A stretch of DNA of 64,000 nucleotides from Bradyrhizobium barranii subsp. apii (GCF_011516635.5 NZ_CP096256.1:186001-250000), one strand, 5' to 3'. Shown: positions 9,366 through 18,971, counted from the stretch's first letter. Translations and numbers: made by a program. Notes: generated from the letters alone by a model not told the origin.

Positions 9366-9829
9366 GAGGCCTTGCGTGTCGACGAGAATGTGCCGCTTCT
9401 TGCCCTTGATCTTCTTGCCCGCGTCGTAGCCATGGAGATCATGAGGCCCCCTTTTTCAGCGCTTTTCACGCTCTGGCTATCGATGATGGCGGCGGTGGGA
9501 GAAGCCTCGCGCTCGGCCCTTTCGCGACATTCGACATAGAGGGCGTGATGAATTTTATCGAGCGTGCCGTTCCAGCTCCACAGATCGAAGTAGCCATACA
9601 GCGTCGAGCGCGGCGGCAGGTCCTTGGGGATCGCGCGCCACTGGCAACCTGTGCTCAGGATGTACATCAGCCCGTTGGCAATCTCGCGCAGGTCCACCGT
9701 ACGCTTGTTGCCGCCGCGCTTGGCCGGCGGGATGCGAGGCGCGATCAGCGCCCACTCCTCGTCGGTCAAGTCGCTCGGATAGCGCAGGCGGCTGCGGTCG
9801 TAGCGTGCACGGTTCTCGGTAGTCCACAT
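9362..9829 (-). CDS. IS5 copy A transposase, OrfA
   Basis: N-terminal half of a two-frame IS5/IS427 transposase: LTDEEWALIAPRIPP, then IDSQSVKSAEKGG with the first catalytic Asp. A run of A5G5 just before the switch (the AEKGG codons) is a likely -1 frameshift site that joins it to OrfB. After the run the OrfA frame gives an Arg/Ser-rich tail, whereas the -1 frame gives the family sequence HDLHGYDAGKKIKGKKRHIL. Confidence 0.85.
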   Translation of the reverse strand: MWTTENRARYDRSRLRYPSDLTDEEWALIAPRIPPAKRGGNKRTVDLREIANGLMYILSTGCQWRAIPKDLPPRSTLYGYFDLWSWNGTLDKIHHALYVECRERAEREASPTAAIIDSQSVKSAEKGGLMISMATTRARRSRARSGTFSSTRKAS

Positions 9830-9915
9830 TGGCGGCGCGTCCCCATCGAATCAGGCCGCTCACCTTGAATCACAACCGATTCATTCGACTCAACATGTTT
9901 TGGAACAGACACTTA

Positions 9916-10812
9916 GAGCCTGACTCAAAATTGCATTGCTGTTTTTACCGCTGCGATGCGCCTTGTCATGAGTTGGACAGAGGCGAGGACGAGCCAGGCA
10001 GTTGCGCTTTCGATGGTTCGCTCGAAGTCCTTGGCCAATCTGCGGTTGCGGCCGAGCCAGGCGAAGGTTCGTTCGACCACCCAGCGCCGCGGAAGCACCT
10101 CGAAGCCCTGTGCGGCATCGGAGCGCTTGATGATCTCGACAGTCCACCGGCCGATCTTTTCCAGCACCGCCTTGAGCTTTTCGCCGGCATAGCCGCCATC
10201 GGCGAAGATATGGCGCAGCCAGGGGAAGCGGTAGCGAATGCTGCACAGGACATCTGGCGCGCCGTCGCGATCCTGGACGTCGGCAGCGTGAACGATCGCT
10301 CCGACCAGGAGCCCTTGGGTGTCGGTGACGATGTGGCGCTTTCGACCCTTGATCTTCTTTCCCGCGTCGCAGCCGCGAGGGCCGCCACTTTCCGTGGTCT
10401 TGACCGATTGGCTGTCGATCACGCCGGCCGTCGGCGAGGCCTCCCGGCCGATCGCCTCGCGCGCCAGCATCAGGAGTGCGTGGTTGATCGATTGCCACAA
10501 TCCGTTGTCGCGCCACTGGTAGAAATAGTACTACACCGTGGTCATTAGTGGAAACAGAGTGGGCGGCAGCATGCGCCACGGCAATCCGCCGCGCAGCAGA
10601 TAGAGCACTGCCTCGACGATGTGGCGATAGCTCCATTTCGGGCGCCGCCCGCGCTTGGCCCGCACAGGAAGCAACCTCTCCAGCACGCCCCATTCCGCAT
10701 CCGTCAAGTCGCTTGGCAAACGCAGCTCCTCTCGGGCAAACTGTGCCCGGGTGATATCAGTCCACATTCTCGATCCCTTTGATGCTTCGCAACACCGATG
10801 GAATCAGAACTC
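9916..10812 (-). mobile_element. Second IS5-family element, defective
   Basis: Ends GAGCCTGACTCAAAA (9916) and, reverse complemented, GAGTTCTGATTCCA (10812). It lies only 3 bp (TTA) from IS5 copy A. The right flank is not TTA, so no duplication remains. Confidence 0.7.
9925..10767 (-). pseudogene. IS5-family transposase with in-frame stop
   Basis: Full-length IS5 transposase reading (SDLTDAEWGVLERLLP, VIDSQSVKTTESGG, FADGGYAGEK, RWVVERTFAWLGRNRRL) broken by a single in-frame TAG at about 10528. The frame is the same on both sides (LFPLMTTV stop YYFYQWRDNGLW). All three DDE residues lie after the stop. A single nonsense change inactivates it. Confidence 0.8.
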
Positions 10813-11446
10813 GCTGTTATCACTCAACTTATTTTTCGGTCGGACACTCAGGGTCGTCGAATTCATTGTAAAGCGTGATATCTCGCTCCACTTCTTCGAG
10901 CTGTTCACGAATAGTCTCTGGCATAGCCGGACTTCTAGGCAACAGTGTTTTGACCGACCCGTGGTTTGTTCACAGAACATATTGCGGCTTTGCCTCCAGC
11001 CGATGCCGGTCATCGGCTCAAAAGCAGCGCGTGAGCTTCTGAGTAAGCCCGCAGCGTGACGGCGATCCATAGCCGCTCGTCTTGTCAGGTTTCGGAAAGC
11101 TAGTCCGGATAAAATGCCTTTGAAGTCAGTGGAACTTGGCAGGGACAGCGCAATGGCACCAGAACGGTCAGCGCCGAGTTGAGTTCCGCTAGCTTCAAAG
11201 TTAGTGCGGGCGGGGCTGGGACAGCGCCTGTCATGCCCCCAAGCCAACAGCCGCCGAGCCGCGTCCGCACTTCCAGCGACATGAAACTGATCGACAAGTC
11301 ACCGCCCTGTCTTGGTAGTCGCTCCGAGGCATTCGTCCGGAGGATGCATCCCCATCGGCCTCTTGAAGCTGACCAGGGCGAATTTAGCGACACGGCAGGG
11401 AAGGCGCCTCCCCTTGTCTACCTCGAACCGTCCAGTCGCGAGGCCG
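10813..11446. other. Gene-free stretch
   Basis: No frame on either strand reads as a protein family I recognise. The open frames at 10804-11247 and 11100-11393 on the minus strand have no start context or motifs. Confidence 0.4.
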
Positions 11447-12001
11447 CTAGCGTTCCCGCTGTTTAGGTCGTGAGGCCGCCACCGTCAGTCCGGTGTGATC
11501 CTTGAGGCTATCGATTACCGTGACCGCCGCTTCGAGTTCATCTCGAAGGCGCTTCGTAATCCGCAGAATGCCGCTCGCGAGCTCCTCGCGGCTGATTTCT
11601 GCACCGTGAGCAGCTTTTTCTTCGAGGTCGCGTATAGCTTCGTCGATCTTGTGCAGTGAGAATGTGCTAGGCATTTCCGGCTCCGTCACGATTAAGGGTC
11701 CGGCATCCGCCGAACCACGGTGTAAAACTGCGTCCGCTACACGGTTAAGTAAAGCGGGTGGCGTTGCGGGAAACTCTGTCCCCATCTCGCGTCTGAGCGC
11801 CTCGAATTCGGATAATGTCGAAAGAGGGCAATCCGCCACCGCGTCCATTTTTGAGCAGATAGCTTCGACCCGGGATCGCCAATCGGCTAGCTGTTTTTCA
11901 GTTCGCTGCGGCCCGTGCGTGTCTTCTGCCGGTGTATGGCTTGGCCTACGGACGTAGTGCGTGAATGCCTGGATTGCCGCTACCAATTCGGTCCTGGGCA
12001 C
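11447..12001 (-). CDS. Hypothetical protein, helical
   Basis: 184 residues, unrecognised. A GTG start at 12001 is supported by AGGAG eight bases upstream. The protein is predicted mostly helical, with an acidic, coiled-coil-prone region in the C-terminal half (IDEAIRDLEEKAAHGAEIS, then EELASGILRITKRLRDELEAA). No signal peptide, membrane segment or cysteine pairs. It stands alone between IS remnants, so context gives no function. Codon use and the well-placed ribosome site suggest a real gene rather than a shadow frame. Confidence 0.6.
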   Translation of the reverse strand: MPRTELVAAIQAFTHYVRRPSHTPAEDTHGPQRTEKQLADWRSRVEAICSKMDAVADCPLSTLSEFEALRREMGTEFPATPPALLNRVADAVLHRGSADAGPLIVTEPEMPSTFSLHKIDEAIRDLEEKAAHGAEISREELASGILRITKRLRDELEAAVTVIDSLKDHTGLTVAASRPKQRER

Positions 12002-12438
12002 GACGGTTACTCCTATGAGCGGAGCCAGCCCGAACAGCTGGCAGCTGCAGGCCAGGAGCTTTAATATGACGGCACGCGGGGATGCGGCAACCCACCGGTG
12101 CTGGTAGGTGCTCTCCGGTGGGTCTCACGATACAAATTGCTCGCACCTTGAGAATTTCATCCTCTTTGGGAGCAAAGGTGGCCAGCCTCAGTCTTCGAGG
12201 ACGGGCTGGCCACCAAAGTTAGTGGTGCGCTGTCAAGGACAGCGCGCTGCCGCTAATTTAACTGGCAGCGCGAGCGCGGTAGGGACAGCGACGCAGAGTC
12301 GTGCTCGCGCTGCTTCTGTGGCGCCGTTTCCACGATTCGGCGCAGCGTTGTCTTAAGAATCTCAGCCCAACCGTTCTATTGTCCGTCCCTTCTCGCCTTC
12401 TCCTGCAAATCGATTTGATGTGCGCGTCCAAATCCTTC
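12002..12438. other. Intergenic between hypothetical gene and IS110
   Basis: No gene supported. It contains GC-rich inverted stretches around 12090-12125 (CACCGGTGCTGGTAGGTGCTCTCCGGTGGG) that could form a stem, of unknown meaning. Confidence 0.35.
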
Positions 12439-13719
12439 CTAAGAAACAGCCGGATTGGCGTCCCCCGGAATGGCCTGCAACAGGAAGCCTAGCGATTTGG
12501 CCCTCCGCTGAAGGTTGGCGACGACGCGGCTGCGATATTGTTGCTCATATTGGGTGGCACCCGGATCCCTGTAGCTCATGCCGTACCGGAGCGTGTTGTA
12601 GAATAAAACCGCAATCTTGCGGGCGGTCGCCGTTACGGCCTTCGACTTACCTGCCCGTGAGGACAGCCGACGATAGAATGCTCCCAGCGCTGTATCACTT
12701 CGACCGACCGTTGTGGCCGCCAACCGCAACAGCGCGGCTGCCCGACTGGAGGATCGTCGCGTACGCGAAGACAGCACCTTGCCGCCGGAGATCTTGTTGC
12801 CCGGTGCGAGGCAGAGCCAGGAGGTGAAGTGCTTGGCGGTCGGCCATGCCCTCAGATCTGTGCCGCACTCGCCGATGAGCTTCAAGGCGAGCGACGGACC
12901 CAACCCATGGATCTCGGTTAGATCGACGCCGAGCACACCATACAGCGCGGTCCTGACATCGAACGTGGGTGTGTTGACCTGCTTGGTCTTTACGCGTGGC
13001 CTGGGTAACTTTCTGCCCGGTTTTGCCCCTCTGTTGCCCAACGCAGCGATCAAGACTTCGAGCTTGCGATCGCAGTCCAGCATCTTCGCCTGGTAGACGT
13101 CGTAGAGTTCCAGCGATTGGGTCAGGGCGAAGACATGTTCATGTCGGTTGTTGCCCACCAGTGCAGCGCGGATCGTCTCTATGGAAGAATGGCAGCGTGC
13201 ATCCCGGTAGGTCGCCAACACGTCGGGATTGCGTTCGCCCGCAACAATAGCTCGGATGATCCGCATGCCAGTCGCACCCGTGATATCCGAGACCACGTGA
13301 TGGAGCTGCAGGTTCATCTCCATCAGGGCCTTCTGCATATGCTGGATATGCTGGATATGGGCAGCGGCATATTCCACCAACCGCTCCCGCTGGCGCAAAT
13401 AGGCGCGCAGGGTTGCAATCTCGGCATCAGGTCTGAAGCTGCCGCGTAACAGGCCATAGGAATGAAGCTGGCGCAACCATGCGGCATCGCTGACATCGCT
13501 TTTGCGCCCGGGCACGTTCTTTGCGTAGCGAGCGTTGACCAGAATGACCTCAAACCCGCGCTGCTCCAGGATCTCGTAAACCGGGATCCAATAGACCCCG
13601 GTGGATTCCATCGCGACACTCGTCACGCCGCAGGCCTTAAACCAGTCTGCCAGATGATGCAGGTCTTCTGTGAATGTGCCGAACGTGCGCACCGGCATAT
13701 CAGTGCAGGCTGGGTTCAC
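12439..13719 (-). pseudogene. IS110-family transposase, N-terminus missing
   Basis: DEDD transposase with VAMESTGVYWIPVYEIL, NARYAKNVPGRKSDVSDA (DEDD domain) and the C-terminal transposase-20 region with IHGLGPSLALKLIGECG and the Ser-bearing LAPGNKISGGKV. The usual N-terminal GIDVxK segment with the first Asp is absent: an upstream stop and an IS256 end lie directly before the frame. It is therefore a 5'-truncated copy. Confidence 0.8.
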
Positions 13720-13790
13720 CGCAGGGTGCCGTCCGGGATGTGGTTGGAATGTGGAAGTGGCGCAGCCTCCGACATCGTGAAGCTATCTGA

Positions 13791-14652
13791 TTACGCGGCG
13801 AGGTCAATTGGCTGATCGATGGGTTTTGTGGCGAGCGTTTTCCAGCCATCGACCTTGCGCATGTTGATTTGGCCGGAGGCGAGCAGAGCCCAGAACAACA
13901 TCGCCGCGGTGTCCGCTGATGGCAGCACAGTCTGCGTCTTGATCCGTCGCTTGAACTCCTCGTGCAGCCGCTCGATGGCATTCGTGGTCCTTGCGCTCTT
14001 CCACTGGCTCGGTGGCAGCCGCGTGAAGCTGAAGAGCCGGTCGCCGGCTTCCTGCAGGCTGTCGGCCACCGCACAATGCTTGAGCCGCCATTTGCGGATG
14101 AAGGCCTTGCGCCGCGCCTCGATCTCCTCGGGCGTCGCCGCGTAGATCATGTCGTTGTAGTCGGCGGTGATCTCCTCATGCAGCCGCTCGGGCGCATGCG
14201 CCAACAGGTTCCTGTGCTTGTGCACGGTGCAGCGCTGCACCGGCACGCCATCCCACACGGCGGCGATCGCGGCCTCAAGCCCGGGCGCGCCGTCGACGAT
14301 GAGGAATTCGGGCCGCCGCAGTCCACGCCGGATCAGATCGTCGAGCACGGCACGCCAAGCTTCGGTGCTCTCGCTGCCCATGGCCTTGATTGCGAGCAGG
14401 ATCTTCTGGCCGTCGGCGCGCACACCGAGGACGACCAGCAGCGAGATGGCGGTCGCCTTGCGGTCGAGCCGCACGCGCACCACGGTGCCGTCGAGAATCA
14501 GCCGCACAATCGGCTCTTCGGCCAGCGAGCGGGCATTCCACGCGTCCCAGTCGCTCTTCACCTTGCGCCACACCCGGCTCACGGTGTCCTTGCCGACCGC
14601 GCCAGCGAAAAGAGCGCTGAGCGCGCGGCGCACACGGCGCGTGTTGGTGCCG
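13791..14652 (-). pseudogene. IS256-family transposase, 5' truncated by IS21
   Basis: Mutator-type transposase core: LILDGTVVRVRLDRKA (first Asp), FLIVDGAPGLEAAIAAVW (second Asp), VQRCTVHKHRNLLAH and TTNAIERLHEEFKRR with the Glu. The N-terminal ~120 residues are missing where the IS21 end begins at 14653. The frame's apparent start at 14657 is inside the IS21 terminus. The missing part is not found on the far side of the IS21, so this is not a simple insertion. Confidence 0.85.
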
Positions 14653-14751
14653 TGCATATTTCAGTGATCGTGAGCAGCGATTTCGCGCGATCATGAGCGC
14701 CGAATTCAGACGATCGTGAGCAGCCTCGCTCCGGCCGAGGCGGTGATAGGG

Positions 14752-15513
14752 TCAGCGTTCTGGCTGCTCGTCAAGGGTGATGGTTTTGGCGTTGCGTTTT
14801 CGCATGCTTTCGCCAGCAAGCTGGAGGCGGTGAGCGTTGTGGACGAGGCGATCCAGAATCGCGTCGCCTAGCGTGGGATCTCCGATAACTTCGTGCCATG
14901 TGTCCACAGGGAGTTGGCTGGTTACGATGGTGGAGGAGCGGCCATGGCGATCGTCAAGGATTTCCAGTAGATCGCGCCGCTCGGCAGCGGTGAGCACCGA
15001 CAATCCCCAATCATCCAAAATCAGAACCTGGGCGCGGCCAAGGGTTTTGAGCAAGCGGGCATAACGTCCATCGCCCCGCGCGAGCCCCAACGCTTCGAAC
15101 AATCTTGGGACGCGGTGATAGAGGACCGAGCGATTATCTCGGCAGGCCTTGTGGCCGAGGGCACAGGCTAACCAACTTTTGCCCAATCCGGTCGCCCCGG
15201 TTATGAGCAAATTCTCGTGGCGATCGATCCAGTCGCCGCTGGCGAGCTTGGCGAAGACGGCCCGGTCGATACCCCGCGGCGTGCGCAAATCGACGTCCTC
15301 CACGCAGGCATTCTGGCGGAGCGAGGCCAGCTTGAGGCGCGTGGTGAGCCGCCTGGTGTCGCGTTCCGCCGCTTCCCGGTCGACCAGCAGGCCGATGCGA
15401 TCTTCGAACGGCAAGGCTTCGAGATCAGGCGATCGTCGCTGCTCCTCGAAGGCCTTGGCCATGCCGCTCAAGCCGAGCTCGATCAGGCGTTCGTGGGTGG
15501 GATGGTTGAGCAT
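14752..15513 (-). CDS. istB: IS21 helper ATPase IstB
   Basis: 253 residues. AAA+ ATPase of the DnaC-like IstB family with Walker A GATGLGKSW, Walker B VLILDDWGL and the N-terminal LIELGLSGMAKAFEEQ helix typical of IstB. It loads the IstA transposase on target DNA. Starts 16 bp after the istA stop. Sequence repeats in the second IS21 copy (45847-46608). Confidence 0.92.
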   Translation of the reverse strand: MLNHPTHERLIELGLSGMAKAFEEQRRSPDLEALPFEDRIGLLVDREAAERDTRRLTTRLKLASLRQNACVEDVDLRTPRGIDRAVFAKLASGDWIDRHENLLITGATGLGKSWLACALGHKACRDNRSVLYHRVPRLFEALGLARGDGRYARLLKTLGRAQVLILDDWGLSVLTAAERRDLLEILDDRHGRSSTIVTSQLPVDTWHEVIGDPTLGDAILDRLVHNAHRLQLAGESMRKRNAKTITLDEQPER

Positions 15514-15529
15514 ACAGGTCTCCTTGGCT

Positions 15530-17071
15530 TCAGTGAAAATAATCGCGGCCGCGGATGTTGCCGTGGCGCAGGGGTTGGTGTTCGGAGGGCTCGTCGAGAA
15601 AGGTACGATCCAGACCGTTCTGGAGGATGGAGCGGATCGAGGCGACGGATCGCGCCTTGATCAGAATGCCGCGCCGGCAGGCCGCTTCGACGCGCTCCGC
15701 GCTGTAGCTTTTGACCAGTGACAGAATGCCGAGGCAGGTGCGAAAGCCTTGCTCGGGATGCGGCCGGGCCGCGATCACGGCCTGGAAGAAGGCGGCGGTC
15801 GACGGACCGATCCGCTCGCCGGCGACGATCACTCCGGCGGGCGTCCATTGACCGTAGCGCCGATGGGCGCTGGGCATATGGTCGGCGATGGTGGTGTGGC
15901 CCCGCCGGTTGGGCGCGCGGGCGTGGCTGGCGATCCTGCGGCCGTTGTGGAAGATCTCGACCGTTCTGTCATCGATGCGTGCGTCGACAAGCTCACGGAT
16001 GAGCCGATACGGCGCGGAATACCAGTGTCCATCGATCTCGATATGATAGTCGGGGCCGATCCGGCATCGCTTCCAGCGTGCGAAAGCGTAAGCCTGGTCC
16101 GGCAGCTTTGTAAGCTTGGGCTTGTCGAGCTCGGCGAACAGTTCGGCGCGACTGGCGCCAAAGTCGCGCATCTGCCTTGCATTGAGTTCGACGACGAGTG
16201 TTTTGATGGCTGCGTTCAGCTCCGCCAACGAAAAGAAGCGTTGGTTGCGCAGCCGCGCCAGAATCCATCGCTGGGCGACTTGCACCGCAACTTCGACCTT
16301 TGCCTTATCTTTTGGGCGCCGCGGCCGGGCTGCGAGAATGGCCGTGCCGTAATGGCTCGCCATCTCGGCATAGGTTCGGTTGAGGCCGGGATCGTGGCGG
16401 TCGGGATTGGTGACGGCGGCCTTGAGATTGTCGCAGACTACGAATGTCGGCACGCCGCCGAGGAAGGCGAAAAGATTGATGTGGACCCGGATCCAGTCGG
16501 CGAGCCCCTCGCTTGGACAGGCCTCGGCATAGGTATAGTTGGAGGCGCCCATCGCCGCGACGAACAGCTTCATCGACTGCACTTCCCCGTTTGAGGGATC
16601 GATGACGTCGATGGTGTCGCCGGCGAAATCCACGAAAACCTTCTCGCCGCCCAGATGCGTCTGCCGCATCGAAGGCCGGGCTCGCCCCTTCCAGGCCTCG
16701 TACGTCGTGCAGAACCAGGTGTAGCCGAAGCCATCGGGATGGGTGGCGCGATACTCGTCCCACAGCAGCCGACGGGTCACGTTGCGTCGGCGCAGCTCCT
16801 TGTCGACATAGCCCCAGTCGGGAACGGCCCGCTGGGGGCTCTGCGACGCAGGCCTCGGCGCCGGGAAAAGCAGCAGCTCCAGGTCCTCGTCGCTCATTCC
16901 GGCCGGCAACGGCCACTTCAGCCCGGCAGCCCCGGCTCGGCGTAGATAGCTGTGCACGGCGCCGTTGCTGATGCCCAAGGTGCGCGCGATGGCTCGCTCC
17001 GGCAAGCCTTGAACATGTTTTAAGCGGAGAACCTCTTTGATCCGGCGCATCGACAATCTCTGGGTGGGCAT
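15530..17071 (-). CDS. istA: IS21 transposase IstA
   Basis: 513 residues. N-terminal helix-turn-helix (LPERAIARTLGISNGAVHSYL), then the DDE core with VFVDFAGDTIDV (first Asp), VCDNLKAAVTNPD (second Asp) and RPRRPKDKAKVEVAV with the Glu region, followed by the C-terminal beta-barrel (FARWKRCRIGPDYHIEIDGH). Intact and paired with istB. Confidence 0.92.
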   Translation of the reverse strand: MPTQRLSMRRIKEVLRLKHVQGLPERAIARTLGISNGAVHSYLRRAGAAGLKWPLPAGMSDEDLELLLFPAPRPASQSPQRAVPDWGYVDKELRRRNVTRRLLWDEYRATHPDGFGYTWFCTTYEAWKGRARPSMRQTHLGGEKVFVDFAGDTIDVIDPSNGEVQSMKLFVAAMGASNYTYAEACPSEGLADWIRVHINLFAFLGGVPTFVVCDNLKAAVTNPDRHDPGLNRTYAEMASHYGTAILAARPRRPKDKAKVEVAVQVAQRWILARLRNQRFFSLAELNAAIKTLVVELNARQMRDFGASRAELFAELDKPKLTKLPDQAYAFARWKRCRIGPDYHIEIDGHWYSAPYRLIRELVDARIDDRTVEIFHNGRRIASHARAPNRRGHTTIADHMPSAHRRYGQWTPAGVIVAGERIGPSTAAFFQAVIAARPHPEQGFRTCLGILSLVKSYSAERVEAACRRGILIKARSVASIRSILQNGLDRTFLDEPSEHQPLRHGNIRGRDYFH

Positions 17072-17146
17072 CGGCCTTCCTCGTTCACTGACGAGGCAGT
17101 TCCTAAGCCGGTTGAGTTGTCGGCCGAAGCGGGCTGAGTTGCTGAA

Positions 17147-17244
17147 AAGCTGCTCACGATCCCGCGAAATCCGTGCTCACGATCGTCTGAAATCTCTGCT
17201 CACGATCCCCTGAAATCCGTGCTCACGATCCCGCGAAACATGCA
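17147..17244. repeat. IS21 terminal repeat array
   Basis: Four direct repeats of about 24 bp with the shared core TGCTCACGATC followed by CCGCGAAAT/GTCTGAAAT-like sequence. A matching inverted array of three sits at 14658-14722. They are the transposase-binding ends of the element, not CRISPR repeats: there are no unique spacers. Confidence 0.85.
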
Positions 17245-17506
17245 GTAGTTCACCGCGGATATCCTCGATGAACCGTACTGCGCCGCCCAGCCGCTCTTCG
17301 ACCGTCTTCCGCGTGACGCCATCGGTACCCGGTGTGCGGCTGCCTTTGTTACGGGTCAGCCGACGCCAGCTTTCCAAGAGCGTCCTGCGGTCGCATACGA
17401 TGTTGAACAGATCCGCGAACACCTTTTCGGCATTCGCGACACTCCACCTGTGAAGCTTGCGCTGCATGTCAAGGACGAACGCGGTATTCACCGCGCCGGG
17501 CCTCAT
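17245..17506 (-). pseudogene. ltrA: Group II intron reverse transcriptase/maturase, N-terminal fragment
   Basis: Encodes KVFADLFNIVCDRRTLLESW and RNKGSRTPGTDGVT, the RT-0/RT-1 region typical of intron-encoded proteins. It then runs into the IS21 terminal repeats. The YADD active site and the maturase domain are absent. Confidence 0.8.
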
Positions 17507-18120
17507 CGGCCCGCCTCCTGCCGGCTTGCTTCACCCACTGTCTCCCTTCGCCATGTGGACGGCTTTCCCGCCCTCCGACTACTACGAAGACTCCGCCCCC
17601 TGCCGCGCCGATCATCGGTCGCCTCGATCATCTCGCGCCATCCGGCGCGAGAGAGCACGGCAAGGTTCCCAAGTTCACCTGACGTCCCTTCACCTGCCTT
17701 AGGGACCGACTCTACCCGTGAGGATTCCGGCCAACGGTCACCGCAAGCTGGGCCGCTGGCTGACGTGCGCGATCACGCACGTCCCTGATCCCCGTCCACT
17801 CAGCGGAGATCGGCACTCCTCCGGTCTTTCGACCGATCCGCCCACTTCCGGTTCGGCGGATTCCATGTTGCAACGAGGCTTCAAACATCGGTTCGACAAC
17901 TCTTTCCGTAGCAGGTACGCTCGCCGGACCAGCCTCGGACGGAAGTCCCGGGTCGTCCGACTTTGACGGGTTCTGCTCATTTATGGCTCGCCGGAGGCAC
18001 CCGGCTTACCTCACCCGTCTGCTTCAACCCCCGTGCTTGCGGCACGTGGGCTGCGGGGTCTCCCACCCCGCAGGGGCAACAAGTGCGCGTGACGGACTCC
18101 ACCCGTCACTCTTGGCGCAC
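17245..18120 (-). mobile_element. Group II intron, 3' part lost
   Basis: On the minus strand the intron opens with GTGCGCC at 18120, the canonical group II 5' end. Next come a GC-rich structured region of about 600 bases and then the start of a reverse transcriptase gene, which is cut by IS21 at 17244. Domains V/VI and most of the RT are missing, so it cannot splice. The intron's 5' edge lies 10 bp from the DUF736 start codon. Confidence 0.75.
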
Positions 18121-18130
18121 GAATGAGACA

Positions 18131-18442
18131 ATGGCCACCATCGGCACCTTCACCTCCACGGGCAACGGCTTCTCCGGCGCGATCAAGACGCTCAACCTCA
18201 ACGTCAAGGCCAAGCTGATCCGCGTCGAGAACCCTTCCGACAAGGGACCGCACTTCCGCATCTACTCAGGCAACGTCGAGCTGGGTGCTGCCTGGCAGAA
18301 GACCGCCAAGGACACTGAGCGCGACTACCTCTCCGTCAAGCTGGACGATCCGAGCTTCCCCGCCCCGATCTACGCCACCCTGACCGAGGTCGAAGGTGCG
18401 GAAGGTCTCCAGCTGATCTGGTCCCGGCCCAACCGGGACTGA
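18131..18442 (+). CDS. DUF736 family protein
   Basis: 103 residues, start MATIGTFTSTGNGFSGAIKT, with NLNVKAKLIRVENPSDKGPH and the acidic C-terminal half. This is the DUF736 family, common on rhizobial plasmids and integrative elements next to conjugation and partition genes; molecular function unknown. The group II intron sits immediately upstream and must have displaced the original promoter and part of the leader. Confidence 0.85.
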   Translation: MATIGTFTSTGNGFSGAIKTLNLNVKAKLIRVENPSDKGPHFRIYSGNVELGAAWQKTAKDTERDYLSVKLDDPSFPAPIYATLTEVEGAEGLQLIWSRPNRD

Positions 18443-18503
18443 GGCTCAGCCAGTGGGCTCCGCCGCGAGGCGGGGCCCGCTCCCTTCGACTGGAGATGGG
18501 ATC

Positions 18504-18647
18504 ATGACCATCGACACCATTGAAGAGTTGCGCGCCGAGCTGCGCGACTGCGCATTCACGCCGGCAGAGCGCAAGGTGCTTGAACTCGAACTGGCGGAGC
18601 TCATCCGTCAACGGGACGAAGCGCTCGCGGCCGAGGAGGGGGCATAA
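18504..18647 (+). CDS. Small acidic hypothetical protein
   Basis: 47 residues, MTIDTIEELRAELRDCAFTP then ERKVLELELAELIRQRDEAL. A purine-rich GGAGATGGG lies just upstream of the ATG. A single amphipathic helical or coiled-coil protein with no recognised domain. It lies 61 bp after the DUF736 gene on the same strand and probably belongs to the same transcript. Confidence 0.6.
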   Translation: MTIDTIEELRAELRDCAFTPAERKVLELELAELIRQRDEALAAEEGA

Positions 18648-18665
18648 GCCCCCTCCTCTTGCGAC

Positions 18666-18971
18666 TTAAGATGCTCCGTCGGTAGGGGCCGCTCCTCCGT
18701 TCAGAACATCTTTCATGGCTTTGGCAGGTGCAAACGTCAGCTTTTTCGAGGCTGCGATCGCAATCGTTGCGCCGGTCGAGGGATTGCGACCCTCACGGGC
18801 AGGGCTATCCTTGACCTTGAACTTTCCGAACCCAGGAAGGCTGGTCTCGGCTCCGCTGACGGCTGCATCAGCGATGGCCTTGAACACGCTATCGACAATG
18901 GACTTCGCCTGAGCCTTTGTCAGGTCGTTCTCGGCTGCAATCTTTTCGGCGATCTCATTGGCAGTCGTCAT
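18666..18971 (-). CDS. hup: HU-family DNA-binding protein
   Basis: 101 residues with the HU/IHF fold signature: TKAQAKSIVDSVFKAIADA, LPGFGKFKVKDSPAREGRNP (the GFGxFxxxxRxxRxGRNP pattern) and the C-terminal KKLTFAPAKAMKDVLN. It bends DNA as a dimer and is often carried by mobile elements. The ATG at 18971 is chosen over a longer frame to 19169, whose extra residues are not HU-like. Convergent with the small ORF before it. Confidence 0.92.
   Translation of the reverse strand: MTTANEIAEKIAAENDLTKAQAKSIVDSVFKAIADAAVSGAETSLPGFGKFKVKDSPAREGRNPSTGATIAIAASKKLTFAPAKAMKDVLNGGAAPTDGAS

Larger units (their letters stand above)
8977..9912 (-). mobile_element. IS5-family (IS427-type) element, copy A
   Basis: 936 bp, the same element as copies B (30073-31008) and C (58732-59667). 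Ends are GAGTCTGTCCGGAAA and GTGTCTGTTCCAAAA as imperfect inverted repeats. The flanks are TAA on the left and TTA on the right of the plus strand, so unlike copies B and C it lacks a matching 3-bp duplication. Confidence 0.9.
14653..17244 (-). mobile_element. IS21-family element, complete copy
   Basis: About 2.6 kb from TGCATATTTC to GAAACATGCA, with istA and istB. Both ends carry arrays of a roughly 24-bp motif containing GCTCACGATC: three units at the istB end and four at the istA end. These are typical IstA binding sites. The flanks differ (GTGCCG and GTAGTT; IS256 on one side, group II intron on the other), so the present junctions arose by recombination or deletion. A second, truncated copy lies at 44963-46707. 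Confidence 0.9.

Noticed and set aside
17147..17244. Repeat array that could be taken for a CRISPR
   Set aside because: Units abut without unique spacers and an inverted array lies at the other end of the same IS21: transposase-binding sites.
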